Positions 1 to 7,697 of a stretch of 10,188 nt of DNA are shown in pieces. The position numbers were made by a program, and so were the translations under genes. Location: positions 1 to 10,188 of the forward strand of contig JAQBFJ010000163.1 in the NCBI GenBank assembly GCA_032123435.1, in the 5' to 3' direction. Under the pieces are notes generated by a model. It searched no databases, was not told where the DNA came from, and saw only the letters and a program-made list of their open reading frames with translations. This DNA is from JAQBFJ01 sp032123435 (GTDB lineage Bacteria > Verrucomicrobiota > Kiritimatiellia > UBA8416 > JAQBFJ01). Numbering within the stretch: position 1 is the first letter of the stretch; the number at the start of each line of letters is the position of its first letter.

Positions 1-119
1 ACCTTGTATTTATGCTTCAAAAAATAATAATCACTAATCCAGTGAATTAACGGCGCGATAAGCGGAGAGTACATGGGTGGTTTGAATACATACTTTTTTT
101 CTCCTTTAGCACGGTTCAT
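1..119 (-). CDS. 5' end of a gene cut by the window edge, possibly an acyltransferase-type membrane-associated enzyme
   Basis: The complement reads from an ATG at 119 through 39 codons to the window edge without a stop. The peptide starts MNRAKGEKKYVFKPP and continues with MYSPLIAPLIHW and then a tyrosine-rich stretch (DYYFLKHKYK). A strong AAAGGA ribosome binding site lies 9 nt upstream of this ATG, which supports a real gene start. An internal ATG at 74 has no such site. The basic start followed by a short amphipathic/hydrophobic segment resembles the N-terminus of some bacterial lysophospholipid (PlsC-type) acyltransferases. No catalytic motif lies inside the window, so that assignment is a guess. 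The gene is divergent from the LplT-Aas fusion and shares its spacer. Existence of the gene is fairly sure; its function is not. Confidence 0.62.
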   Translation of the reverse strand, partial: MNRAKGEKKYVFKPPMYSPLIAPLIHWISDYYFLKHKYK

Positions 120-128
120 TTGATTCAA

Positions 129-134
129 TCCTTT
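129..134 (-). promoter_or_regulatory. Ribosome binding site of the truncated left-edge gene
   Basis: On the minus strand AAAGGA is followed by 9 nt and then the ATG at 119. It is among the clearest Shine-Dalgarno matches in the window and is the main reason for calling a gene that has only 39 visible codons. Confidence 0.6.
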
Positions 135-242
135 CCATCCATTAGATTTACCGAACAGCGTTACCGCATGTCTACTTATTTCACCTTATTCTTGTATTTA
201 CCGGCTCAATCCAAGCGAGAGCGGCTCGTTTCTCATTACATC

Positions 243-269
243 TTGACCGAATTAAGACGGCCTTATAGT
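243..269 (+). promoter_or_regulatory. Candidate sigma70-type promoter for the LplT-Aas operon
   Basis: TTGACC at 243-248 matches five of six bases of the -35 consensus. TATAGT at 264-269 matches five of six of the -10 consensus, but with a short 15-nt spacer. The overlapping hexamer TAGTAT at 266-271 would give 17 nt with a weaker match. Transcription would start near 276-279, leaving a leader of only about 20 nt. No purine-rich Shine-Dalgarno sequence precedes the ATG at 300, so initiation there may depend on the short AU-rich leader. The rest of the spacer (120-242) holds three TTACCG copies (148, 161, 198) and no gene. Confidence 0.4.
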
Positions 270-299
270 ATCATTCTCGGCTAATAGTCTTATTAAATC

Positions 300-3200
300 A
301 TGCATACTGACATCACGAAACACAAATCATTCAAGTGGCTGAATATAACTCAATTTCTCGGCGCTCTTAATGACAATATATTTCAATTACTCGTAATTTT
401 CTTCCTCACATGGTTCATTCAAGCTGGAGATAATGCTGATATTCAGGCCAGCATAATGACAATCGCGACCTTCGTGTTCGTGCTTCCTTTCCTCCTTTTT
501 TCTCATGCCGCCGGTGTACTGGCCGACAGATTCAGCAAACGTAACATCATAATTCTGGCAAAATATCTCGAACTCATCGTAATGATCGGCGGATGCGTTG
601 CGATAATGTCACAATCAGCGGCATCAGCACCCATTCTTTACGCCATGATCTTTCTCATGTGTACTCAAAGCACGATATTTGGTCCGTCAAAATACGGGAT
701 CATTCCTGAACTGGTGCCAAGAGAAGATCTATCTCGCGCGAACAGTGCTCTCGTGGCATTGACATATCTGGCGATAATACTTGGAACATTTCTGCCTTCC
801 CTGATCGTGAAGAATCTGTTTCCCAAAAACTATGTCGCGCTTGCGTTGTTTTGCGTCATCATCGCAGGTGCCGGCATTATCAGCAGTCTTAAAATCGCAA
901 AAACAGACGCCATGGCCAACAGGAGACCATTCACGCCATTCTTTCTGATAGATATCTTTAAAACTCTGCGACGGATCAGTGATGACAGACATTTGTTCCT
1001 GGCCGTTATTGGTTCCGCTTACTTCCTGTTTTTGGGCGCGTTCATAAAACTCAATATACTGCTTTACGGGCAACAGTGTCTGGGTTTTGACATGGAAACC
1101 AGCGGCTATCTATTTCCAATTGCCGCGCTGGGAATAGGCATTGGCGCGCTAATTGCAGGCAGGGCTTCGGGCCGCAATATCGAGTTCGGCATCGTGCCGC
1201 TTGGCGCGATTGGTTTAACCTTATGTTGTATGTTTCTTAGTTTTATCCCTGCCAATGTGCTTGTTGCGTTGGTGTTTATATTCTTCATAGGTGTCAGTTC
1301 CGGCCTCTTTATTGTGCCGCTTAATTCTTTCGTGCAATACCAAAGCCCGCCCGGCAATCGCGGAGAGATAATTGCCAGCCAGAATTTCGTCAGTTTTCTT
1401 GGCGTTGCGCTTGCCGCGGCACTTCTGAAATTATTGACCACGGGCCTCGGCATCAGCGCGGCAGGTTCCTTTCTTATCATAGGCCTTCTCACCGCAATCC
1501 TGGCGTTATGCGCTATTATAATATTACCTGATTTCCTGATCCGTTTCGTCATAATCACTATTGCCCGATGTCTATACAAAATCAAGACCATCGGACTCTC
1601 CAATGTGCCCGCGGAAGGGCCCGCTCTTCTTGTACCAAACCATGTAACATGGGTTGACGCACTTCTGATTGCGGCAACACAGCAGAGAAGAATCCGTTTT
1701 ATAATGAGCCGTGACGTATACCTCACAAAATGGCTGAACCCCTTGTTCAGGCTCATGAAAGTCATTCCTGTTTCCCAGGATGACACTCCGCGCCGGGTGG
1801 TTTCAGCACTCAAAGAAGCGCGCGCTGCACTTGATGACGGCCAGCTTGTGTGCATATTCGCCGAAGGAGCCATTACCCGTAACGGAAATATTCGCGCATT
1901 CAAGTCCGGATTGGAAAGAATTGTCAGAAATTCAAACCATCCCGTAATACCAGTTTACATCGGAGGCGCATGGGGCAGTATTTTCAGTTACAGTCACGGC
2001 AAACTGCTCAGAAAATGGCCGGAATCAATTCCATACAGAATATCGATCATATTCGGCTCTCCGCTGAAATCTGATTCCAGCGCGGCGGAAGTACGCCAGG
2101 CAGTCATTGAACTATCTGGAACGTATTTTGACGACAAAAAAGCCCATTATCATTTATTGCCTCATGTTTTCATACATTCCGCACGAAGATCTTGGTTCAG
2201 ACACGCGCTATCCGACACTACAGGCAAAACGTTATCTTTTGGCGGCACACTTACGGCATCAATAGCGCTGGCTCGTGAAATCCTGCATGTCGATCGTGAG
2301 CAGAAACACATCGGGATACTGCTCCCTACGTGTGTAGGTGCGGCGCTCAGTAATATCGCCGCGAATCTGCTGGGGAAAGTACCGGTAAACATCAATTTCA
2401 CAGCTTCCAGACATTCGATAATGTCAGCCGTCGAACAATGTCAGATAAAAACAATACTATCATCCCGCGCCTTTATGGAAAAACTGGAAAACATGGAACA
2501 TCTTCAAAACGTAGTATTCATTGAAGATCTTTTTGCTCGAATAACTCCTGCCCGGAAAATATCCGCACTTATGAAGGCCGTCTTCGCACCAGCCGACGCC
2601 CTGGCCGCGCATAAGCACTCAGGTCCGGACGACACGGCAACGATAATTTTTTCTTCAGGCAGTACCGGTGAGCCAAAAGGCGTTGTACTCAGTCATTATA
2701 ACATAATTTCAAATATTGAAGGATTTCGACAGGTCTTCCATTTCCATAAAGGAGATCGAATGTGCGGAATACTCCCGTTCTTTCATTCTTTCGGTTACAC
2801 CGCCACCCTGTGGTGTCCGCTTCTAACCGGGTTCTCTGTTGCATATCATCCTAACCCGATTGATGGCGCTAAGGTAGCGGAAATTATCAGCGGCAAGCGG
2901 CTGACTACTCTTCTGGCGACGCCTACTTTTCTTTTATCCTATATACGCCGTGCTGAACGCGAACATTTCAGCACTCTACGCGCGGTAATAGTGGGCGCGG
3001 AAAAATTAAAAAAACGAATAGCCGACAGTTTTGAAGAAAAGTTCGGGATACGTCCCCTTGAAGGTTATGGCGCCACCGAATTATCTCCTGTCGGATCCGT
3101 AAATATTCCAGACGTATCAATAGACGGCATTCATCAGACGGGAACAAAGGAAGGCAGTATAGGCCACCCCATCCCTGGTGTAGCAATGAAGGTAGTTCAC

Positions 3201-3731
3201 CATGAAACAGGTGCGGACGTATCGCATGGCACTGAAGGCTTACTCATGGTAAAGGGGCCCAACGTGATGCAGGGATATCTAAACAATCCTGAGAAAACAG
3301 CTGAAGTGCTCAAGAATGGATGGTATAACACCGGCGACATAGCAAAGATAGACAGTGATGGCTTTGTTTATCTGCTTGACCGCATATCGCGCTACAGCAA
3401 GATTGGCGGTGAAATGGTGCCACATGTTGCAATAGAAGACATAATAAATCATGCTCTGGGCTTAGTTAATCCGGCCGCATTCGTTACATCCGTTCCGGAC
3501 GAAAAAAAAGGCGAACAGCTCGTTGTGCTGTACACAGATGAATCAGGCGGTTCGGAACGGATCAATAAGATAATAGAAGAAAGCGATTTGCCCAATCTTT
3601 GGCGGCCCAAACATAACAATTATTTCAGGATTGAATCCATCCCTATCCTGGGATCAGGCAAACTGGATATTAAATGTCTGAAAGATCTTGCACACACTTT
3701 TACCGAAACGGGCATATCTCGTGAAACTTAA
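300..3731 (+). CDS. LplT-Aas fusion: lysophospholipid flippase, PlsC acyltransferase and acyl-ACP synthetase in one chain
   Basis: This protein is predicted to recycle lysophospholipids: move them across the inner membrane, activate a fatty acid with ATP and re-acylate the lipid. Residues about 10-410 form an MFS transporter with about 12 hydrophobic segments; the start has TQFLGALNDNIF, as in LplT, and the motif A loop GVLADRFSKR is at 72-81. Residues about 425-610 are a PlsC domain: NHVTWVD (447-453) supplies the H-x4-D pair, FAEG (520-523) replaces the usual FPEG, and VIPVYIGG is at 549-556. Residues about 635-1130 are an AMP-forming ligase: P-loop SSGSTGEPKG (785-794), GYGATE (922-927), YNTGD (1009-1013), KIGGEM (1034-1039) and catalytic-lysine region GSGKLD (1118-1123). 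E. coli encodes LplT and the 719-residue Aas separately in one operon, so this is a fused form. The start is fixed by an in-frame stop at 294. All catalytic motifs look intact. Confidence 0.93.
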   Translation: MHTDITKHKSFKWLNITQFLGALNDNIFQLLVIFFLTWFIQAGDNADIQASIMTIATFVFVLPFLLFSHAAGVLADRFSKRNIIILAKYLELIVMIGGCVAIMSQSAASAPILYAMIFLMCTQSTIFGPSKYGIIPELVPREDLSRANSALVALTYLAIILGTFLPSLIVKNLFPKNYVALALFCVIIAGAGIISSLKIAKTDAMANRRPFTPFFLIDIFKTLRRISDDRHLFLAVIGSAYFLFLGAFIKLNILLYGQQCLGFDMETSGYLFPIAALGIGIGALIAGRASGRNIEFGIVPLGAIGLTLCCMFLSFIPANVLVALVFIFFIGVSSGLFIVPLNSFVQYQSPPGNRGEIIASQNFVSFLGVALAAALLKLLTTGLGISAAGSFLIIGLLTAILALCAIIILPDFLIRFVIITIARCLYKIKTIGLSNVPAEGPALLVPNHVTWVDALLIAATQQRRIRFIMSRDVYLTKWLNPLFRLMKVIPVSQDDTPRRVVSALKEARAALDDGQLVCIFAEGAITRNGNIRAFKSGLERIVRNSNHPVIPVYIGGAWGSIFSYSHGKLLRKWPESIPYRISIIFGSPLKSDSSAAEVRQAVIELSGTYFDDKKAHYHLLPHVFIHSARRSWFRHALSDTTGKTLSFGGTLTASIALAREILHVDREQKHIGILLPTCVGAALSNIAANLLGKVPVNINFTASRHSIMSAVEQCQIKTILSSRAFMEKLENMEHLQNVVFIEDLFARITPARKISALMKAVFAPADALAAHKHSGPDDTATIIFSSGSTGEPKGVVLSHYNIISNIEGFRQVFHFHKGDRMCGILPFFHSFGYTATLWCPLLTGFSVAYHPNPIDGAKVAEIISGKRLTTLLATPTFLLSYIRRAEREHFSTLRAVIVGAEKLKKRIADSFEEKFGIRPLEGYGATELSPVGSVNIPDVSIDGIHQTGTKEGSIGHPIPGVAMKVVHHETGADVSHGTEGLLMVKGPNVMQGYLNNPEKTAEVLKNGWYNTGDIAKIDSDGFVYLLDRISRYSKIGGEMVPHVAIEDIINHALGLVNPAAFVTSVPDEKKGEQLVVLYTDESGGSERINKIIEESDLPNLWRPKHNNYFRIESIPILGSGKLDIKCLKDLAHTFTETGISRET

Positions 3732-3764
3732 AAAACATATTCAGTGCCTTTTCTGACAAAGCAT

Positions 3765-3778
3765 GGGGTAAGATATTG
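3765..3778 (+). promoter_or_regulatory. Ribosome binding site and TTG start of the repeat lipoprotein gene
   Basis: GGGG at 3765-3768 lies 7 nt before TTG at 3776. Upstream in this frame there is no ATG or GTG before the stop at 3722. The next ATG codes for residue 50, after the lipobox cysteine, and would remove the signal peptide. TTG at 3776 is therefore the best start, although it gives an unusually long region of about 29 residues before the hydrophobic core. Confidence 0.55.
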
Positions 3779-6727
3779 AAACTTACGTTAACAACGAGAC
3801 ACGCAATTAATAAACAGAAACCTGTTAGCGCAAACAAAGCAAATGCGTTCGTACTTCAAAAAATATATTTGAACATCGCATTGTTATTAATCATCCTCAC
3901 TGCCGGCTGTGCCAGCCCTTGCATGAAAGGAACGCCCTTCTACAGTGAAGAAGACAACTCCATGAAGGATCCCGACAGGATCCCGCTGTGGCCAATCCTT
4001 TACCATCAAAAAGACCGTGGAACATCTATATTATGGCCTCTTATTGAAAAGACCGATAACCACTTTGCCCTTCGTCCGGTATTTTCAGTTTATGGATTTT
4101 CTGAAGGACATAACGTATACAATGTTGCCTGGCCAATTGCCAGATTCGACCCGAATAACAACCGGTACAGAATATTTCCCATATTCTGGGGAACTGATTA
4201 TTTCAATATCTTTCCTTTCTACTGGCATTACGGCCACCCATTCGGACCTGAAGGCGGCTATGATACTCTTTTTCCGCTCTGGTTACTATCAAGAAACCAA
4301 TCAGGCTATAACCTTTACGCGCCGTGGCCCCTGATACACATCAGGAACCAGCATGGCATCACCGGCTGGCATGTATTCCCTGTGGCCGGCAACTACCCTT
4401 CTCCAGATGGTTTCTACAGATTCATTTTATGGCCGCTCGGACATCAATGGTCAACCGACAACGGGCAGAGCTCAGGCAGTGCTTTTGTTCCATTATACAT
4501 AAGATCACAAGACAATCAGGCTGGATACTTCCTTTCGCTTCCATATTCCGCTGGACATTCACGCAATGGCTCAAAATGGCGGGTTGTTACGCCTTTTTAT
4601 ATTAGCATTAACAATGCTGACTTAAAACAATCCCAAAACCTTCTTTTCCCTTTTTATTACAGACAAGAGAGTGTTGATTCAAGCATGCTGGCAACCTTGC
4701 TCGGTGGTTTTAAACGATCTGATGATAATCGCACATGGTTCGCTCTCCCGCTTTTGGCCGCAGGCAAAGAAAGTCAAGAAGGTTATAATCTTTGGCTATT
4801 CGGTCCACTTGTTCACAGAGAACGTAACGCGGAAAATAGCACATCAAGCCATATATTTCCCTTGTATTATAAGTCTCATGATAATGCCAATAAGATCTTC
4901 CTTTCATTGCCATGGTCATCATATGCCGCAACTAACGGAACATCATGGCAGGTTATACCGTTCCTCTTCGCGGACATCGAATCAATGACCTCAAAAACGA
5001 CCATCACTCCGCTCTATGCACAAGGACGCCACAAGAACAGCAAGCAATGGCACGCCGTTATGCCTCTTTATTACCGCATGACAGGTACCAATTACAGTAC
5101 AACAGCGACTCTGGCTGGCGGCATTCGTTCAGATTCCAACGGCAAAAAATGGCTGATACACCCCCTGCTCTCGTGGGGAAAACAGGGACAAGAAACAGGC
5201 GAGTTTTGGCTGGCCGCTCCGTTTATTCACGCGAAATGGGATCAGGATCATCTCTCACATCATTTTCTACCGTTTTATTATTGGGATGATCCAAACAACA
5301 CATTCATTTCACCACTGATCACCATGTGGAATGACAATAACGGTAAGTCTACATTTCTTCTCCCATGGGCAATATCAATGCTGAGCAAAACCCCTGAACG
5401 TAAAGATCTCTGGCTGGCAGCACCTCTTATCCACTGGAGCTGGGGGCCCAATCCGGGCTCAGTCCATATCATCCCGTTGATATACGCCAACAAACAGACG
5501 GACACTTTGATCACTCCGCTCTTCGCATCATGGAAAGGCGCTGACGATTCAAACACCAAACTGATCCCGCCAGCCTTATCCTGGTTAACCAGCCGAAAAG
5601 AACGATCCGACCTTTGGCTGCTTGGGCCTACAGCTCATCTCAGCTGGGGTAATAAACGTGGTTCACAACATTTATTTCCTCTTTTCTATAACAATAAGAA
5701 AAGCGGCACACTTGTTTCACCGGTGATAACTAAATGGAAAAAGGAAGAAACTTCACATTGGCTCATTCCGCCGCTTCTTTCCCACTATTCAACTGACGGA
5801 AAAAACAAGCAGATTGACATCCTGGCCCTATTCCATGAAGAATGGTCACAAACGTCAAGAAGCGGACATTTCATCCCTCTTTATTGCCACGACGGAAAAA
5901 AAGAAATCTACACACCGCTATTTGGATGGAATCAAAAAAACAAACATAACGGATTCGTATATCCACTAACACCACTCTTAGGCATACGTACAGGCGATTA
6001 TTATGGAGGCTGGCTGTTCCCGCTGTTTTCATATAAACGTTCCAAGGCAACAAAAAACTACAACGGCTCATTTCTTTGGGGCGGATTCAAGAAACAAAAA
6101 GACGGTGGATCATCCGGCATATTTCCTGTTTACAAATACGAAAGAAATGGCCGTCTGACCTCACTGCCAATTAACATGCAAGCCTACTCAGAATACGGAA
6201 CAACATTCATCAGCCTTCCCGCATGCTGGTATGGCAATACAGCCTCGTTACAACCAGATCCGAACAAGGACGGAATCTTGAAATATACAAAAAGACATGG
6301 CTTTTTTCCTTTATGGCGCTACTCAAAGGACCGCATACCCGCGAAAAAAGAATACGTTACCGACTGGTCCCTGCTAATGTTCTTATACGACTACAAGCAT
6401 GAATCCGGCAAATCAGAGTCTGATCAAAATAAAACCGTCGATAAAGTAAGATCACGTGTTCTATGGTACCTCTGGCATTACGAACGACTTGATAAGGATA
6501 TAAGCCTGGATATATTTCCGGCAATCACCTACGATAAGAAATCCGATGGGCTCAAACAAATATCGTTTCTCTGGAGATTGTTTCGATACAAAAAATGCAA
6601 TGGACGCACTGAGATGGATCTACTGTTCCTGCCAATTGTCAGAGCAGGAAAACCAAAAGAAACATTGGCACACCGCATACAGGACAATAATACGATGTTA
6701 ACAATAAACCACGCAGATAAGGAATAA
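3776..6727 (+). CDS. Very large predicted lipoprotein of tandem aromatic 'FPLY' repeats, function unknown
   Basis: The family is not recognised. The N-terminus has a hydrophobic stretch (about 30-44) ending LTAGC, a lipobox with Cys45, so a lipoprotein exported by Sec and anchored in a membrane is likely. No classic domain follows. The rest, to about residue 955, consists of short segments of the type F/I/L-x-P-L/F-x-Y/W separated by polar, glycine/asparagine-rich turns (IFPLYY at 360-365, LFPLFY at 633-638, GFFPLWRY at 842-849). These are organised in longer repeats at about 235-492 and 472-676. The pattern predicts regular antiparallel beta strands with aromatic girdles, such as a repeated beta sheet, a propeller or a barrel; this is inference. 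The tail is charged and less regular. The gene lies 44 bp after LplT-Aas and 5 bp before the hydrolase, so co-transcription is likely. An envelope role fits the context; no enzymatic motif was seen. Confidence 0.85.
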   Translation: MKLTLTTRHAINKQKPVSANKANAFVLQKIYLNIALLLIILTAGCASPCMKGTPFYSEEDNSMKDPDRIPLWPILYHQKDRGTSILWPLIEKTDNHFALRPVFSVYGFSEGHNVYNVAWPIARFDPNNNRYRIFPIFWGTDYFNIFPFYWHYGHPFGPEGGYDTLFPLWLLSRNQSGYNLYAPWPLIHIRNQHGITGWHVFPVAGNYPSPDGFYRFILWPLGHQWSTDNGQSSGSAFVPLYIRSQDNQAGYFLSLPYSAGHSRNGSKWRVVTPFYISINNADLKQSQNLLFPFYYRQESVDSSMLATLLGGFKRSDDNRTWFALPLLAAGKESQEGYNLWLFGPLVHRERNAENSTSSHIFPLYYKSHDNANKIFLSLPWSSYAATNGTSWQVIPFLFADIESMTSKTTITPLYAQGRHKNSKQWHAVMPLYYRMTGTNYSTTATLAGGIRSDSNGKKWLIHPLLSWGKQGQETGEFWLAAPFIHAKWDQDHLSHHFLPFYYWDDPNNTFISPLITMWNDNNGKSTFLLPWAISMLSKTPERKDLWLAAPLIHWSWGPNPGSVHIIPLIYANKQTDTLITPLFASWKGADDSNTKLIPPALSWLTSRKERSDLWLLGPTAHLSWGNKRGSQHLFPLFYNNKKSGTLVSPVITKWKKEETSHWLIPPLLSHYSTDGKNKQIDILALFHEEWSQTSRSGHFIPLYCHDGKKEIYTPLFGWNQKNKHNGFVYPLTPLLGIRTGDYYGGWLFPLFSYKRSKATKNYNGSFLWGGFKKQKDGGSSGIFPVYKYERNGRLTSLPINMQAYSEYGTTFISLPACWYGNTASLQPDPNKDGILKYTKRHGFFPLWRYSKDRIPAKKEYVTDWSLLMFLYDYKHESGKSESDQNKTVDKVRSRVLWYLWHYERLDKDISLDIFPAITYDKKSDGLKQISFLWRLFRYKKCNGRTEMDLLFLPIVRAGKPKETLAHRIQDNNTMLTINHADKE
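4478..5251 (+). repeat. Two long diverged protein-level super-repeats (about 121 and 137 residues)
   Basis: Residues about 235-355 and 356-492 of the lipoprotein align in order. YFLSLPYSAG (251-260) matches IFLSLPWSSY (374-383). NGSKWRVVTPFY (264-275) matches NGTSWQVIPFLF (387-398). LATLLGGFKRSDDN (305-318) matches TATLAGGIRSDSN (443-455). GYNLWLFGPLVH (336-347) matches GEFWLAAPFIH (475-485). The offset grows from 123 to about 138 residues because the second copy carries an extra strand-turn (around TPLYAQGRHKNSKQW). DNA identity is low, so the duplication is old. Confidence 0.75.
5189..5803 (+). repeat. Three tandem modules of about 68 residues in the lipoprotein
   Basis: Residues 472-540, 541-608 and 609-676 are successive copies of one module. 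Each has the order WLxxPxxHxxW, then HxxPLxY, then TLIxPLxxxW, then a LxPP/LLPW strand. Copies two and three are the closest: ERKDLWLAAPLIHWSWG against ERSDLWLLGPTAHLSWG, and TLITPLFASWK against TLVSPVITKWK. Residues 333-403 begin a related but longer copy. Each module contains four predicted strands, which gives the sub-period of about 17 residues. Confidence 0.78.
6719..6723 (+). promoter_or_regulatory. Ribosome binding site of the hydrolase, inside the end of the lipoprotein gene
   Basis: AAGGA overlaps the last codons of the lipoprotein and lies 9 nt before the ATG at 6733. This favours 6733 over the in-frame ATG at 6748 and suggests translational coupling within the operon. Confidence 0.6.
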
Positions 6728-6732
6728 TATCC

Positions 6733-7557
6733 ATGCCGTCTTATATCATGTCTGCCGTGAGAATCGGAGCCGCTGTCTACGCCGGGCTTTGTCTTGTCCT
6801 GCTGTTCGGTCAGTCCCGCCAGATTTATGTGCCTGCCAAAACAGTGGATCTCAATCCCGCTAATCTCGGCATGCAGTTTGAAGAAATATCTTTCTCAACT
6901 GAAGATGGTGAAAACATAACCGGCTGGTTCGTACCCGCCAAGCAGGGAGAAACAGCGCCAACAATCCTGTTCTGCCATGGAAACGGGGGCAATATCAGCG
7001 GCAGAATAGAATCCATCGCGACATTCCATAAGCTCGGCTGTAACGTCTTAATATTTGATTATCGCGGTTACGGCGCCAGCTCAGGCAAGCCGACCGAAAA
7101 AGGAACCTATACCGACGCATACACCGCGTGGAAATATTTGACCAGCGAAAAAAACATACCATCCAGTCGCATCATTATTTTCGGCCGCTCGCTCGGCGGA
7201 TCAATAGCAACATGGCTCGCCGAAAAGGTAAACCCTATGGCCCTGGTGATTGAATCATCGTTCACGTCTGCGCCGGATATGGCGGCTAAAATGTTCCCAC
7301 TACTGCCGGCACGCCTGCTCTGCCGTTACAAATACAATACCATTTCAATGATAAAGAATGTAAAATGCCCCGTGCTTATTGCTCACAGTGTGGAGGACGA
7401 AATGATCCCGTTCACACACGGTAGAAAACTTTTTGAAGCCGCCAATGAACCTAAACGATTTATTGAAATGAAAGGCAATCATAATTATGGCGGACTGGAC
7501 GCAGATCAGGAATATCAGGCGATTTTCAGCAAAATGATATCTTCTCTTTCCAAGTGA
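6733..7557 (+). CDS. Membrane-anchored alpha/beta hydrolase of the BEM46/ABHD13-like group
   Basis: A predicted serine hydrolase of about 30 kDa with a single N-terminal hydrophobic segment (about 8-26) that would anchor it in the inner membrane, catalytic domain probably outside. The oxyanion-hole motif HGNGG is at 82-86, the strand-turn FDYRGYGASSG at 108-118, and the nucleophile elbow GRSLGG at 151-156 with Ser153. Asp222 in EDEMIP and His250 in KGNHNYGG complete the catalytic triad. Length and motif order match small BEM46/ABHD13-type and YfhR-like hydrolases, whose natural substrates are mostly unknown; esters, thioesters or acyl lipids are possible. It is the third gene of the operon, which would fit lipid or envelope deacylation, but this is inference. 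The gene ends in a double stop, TGATGA. The family call is firm, the substrate is not known. Confidence 0.88.
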   Translation: MPSYIMSAVRIGAAVYAGLCLVLLFGQSRQIYVPAKTVDLNPANLGMQFEEISFSTEDGENITGWFVPAKQGETAPTILFCHGNGGNISGRIESIATFHKLGCNVLIFDYRGYGASSGKPTEKGTYTDAYTAWKYLTSEKNIPSSRIIIFGRSLGGSIATWLAEKVNPMALVIESSFTSAPDMAAKMFPLLPARLLCRYKYNTISMIKNVKCPVLIAHSVEDEMIPFTHGRKLFEAANEPKRFIEMKGNHNYGGLDADQEYQAIFSKMISSLSK

Positions 7558-7617
7558 TGATTCATCATTCTTATAACACGTTAATCGCGTCAAGAAGAAG
7601 GCTCCACCAACCATCAA

Positions 7618-7697
7618 GGAAAGCATCTCTGCGGCAGACCTTGAGAACGCGGGGGCAACGCGGGGCGTTCTCACCAGTCAACGCAGAGAAGCTTTCC
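7618..7697. repeat. Compound inverted repeat (large imperfect hairpin) between convergent genes
   Basis: The outer arms GGAAAGCATCTCTGCG (7618-7633) and CGCAGAGAAGCTTTCC (7682-7697) pair over 16 bp with one mismatch. The inner arms TGAGAACGC (7642-7650) and GCGTTCTCA (7665-7673) pair perfectly over 9 bp. Symmetric 8-nt internal loops separate the stems and a G-rich 14-nt loop closes the tip. Neither side is followed by a T run, so it is not a typical intrinsic terminator, though it could stop or stabilise both converging transcripts. The rest of the 7558-7753 spacer shows no convincing gene. A REP/BIME-like extragenic palindrome or a small non-autonomous element are alternatives. Confidence 0.72.

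Noticed and set aside
216..228. Small CGAG...CTCG hairpin in the divergent spacer
   Set aside because: The stem is only 4 bp and no functional context supports it.
1106..1903. 265-residue minus-strand ORF inside the LplT-Aas gene
   Set aside because: It lies antisense to the transporter and acyltransferase coding region, whose motifs are intact on the plus strand. The antisense product has no recognisable domain.
3732..3775. Possible terminator or promoter between LplT-Aas and the lipoprotein
   Set aside because: The 44-bp gap shows no stem-loop with a T run and no convincing -35/-10 pair, so read-through is assumed.
7345..7674. 109-residue minus-strand ORF spanning the hydrolase end and spacer
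   Set aside because: It starts inside the palindrome and runs antisense through the hydrolase catalytic Asp/His region; no ribosome binding site or domain.
7618..7697. Integron attC site
   Set aside because: The paired arms with bulges recall attC, but the conserved RYYYAAC and GTTRRRY ends are absent and no integrase or cassette array is present.
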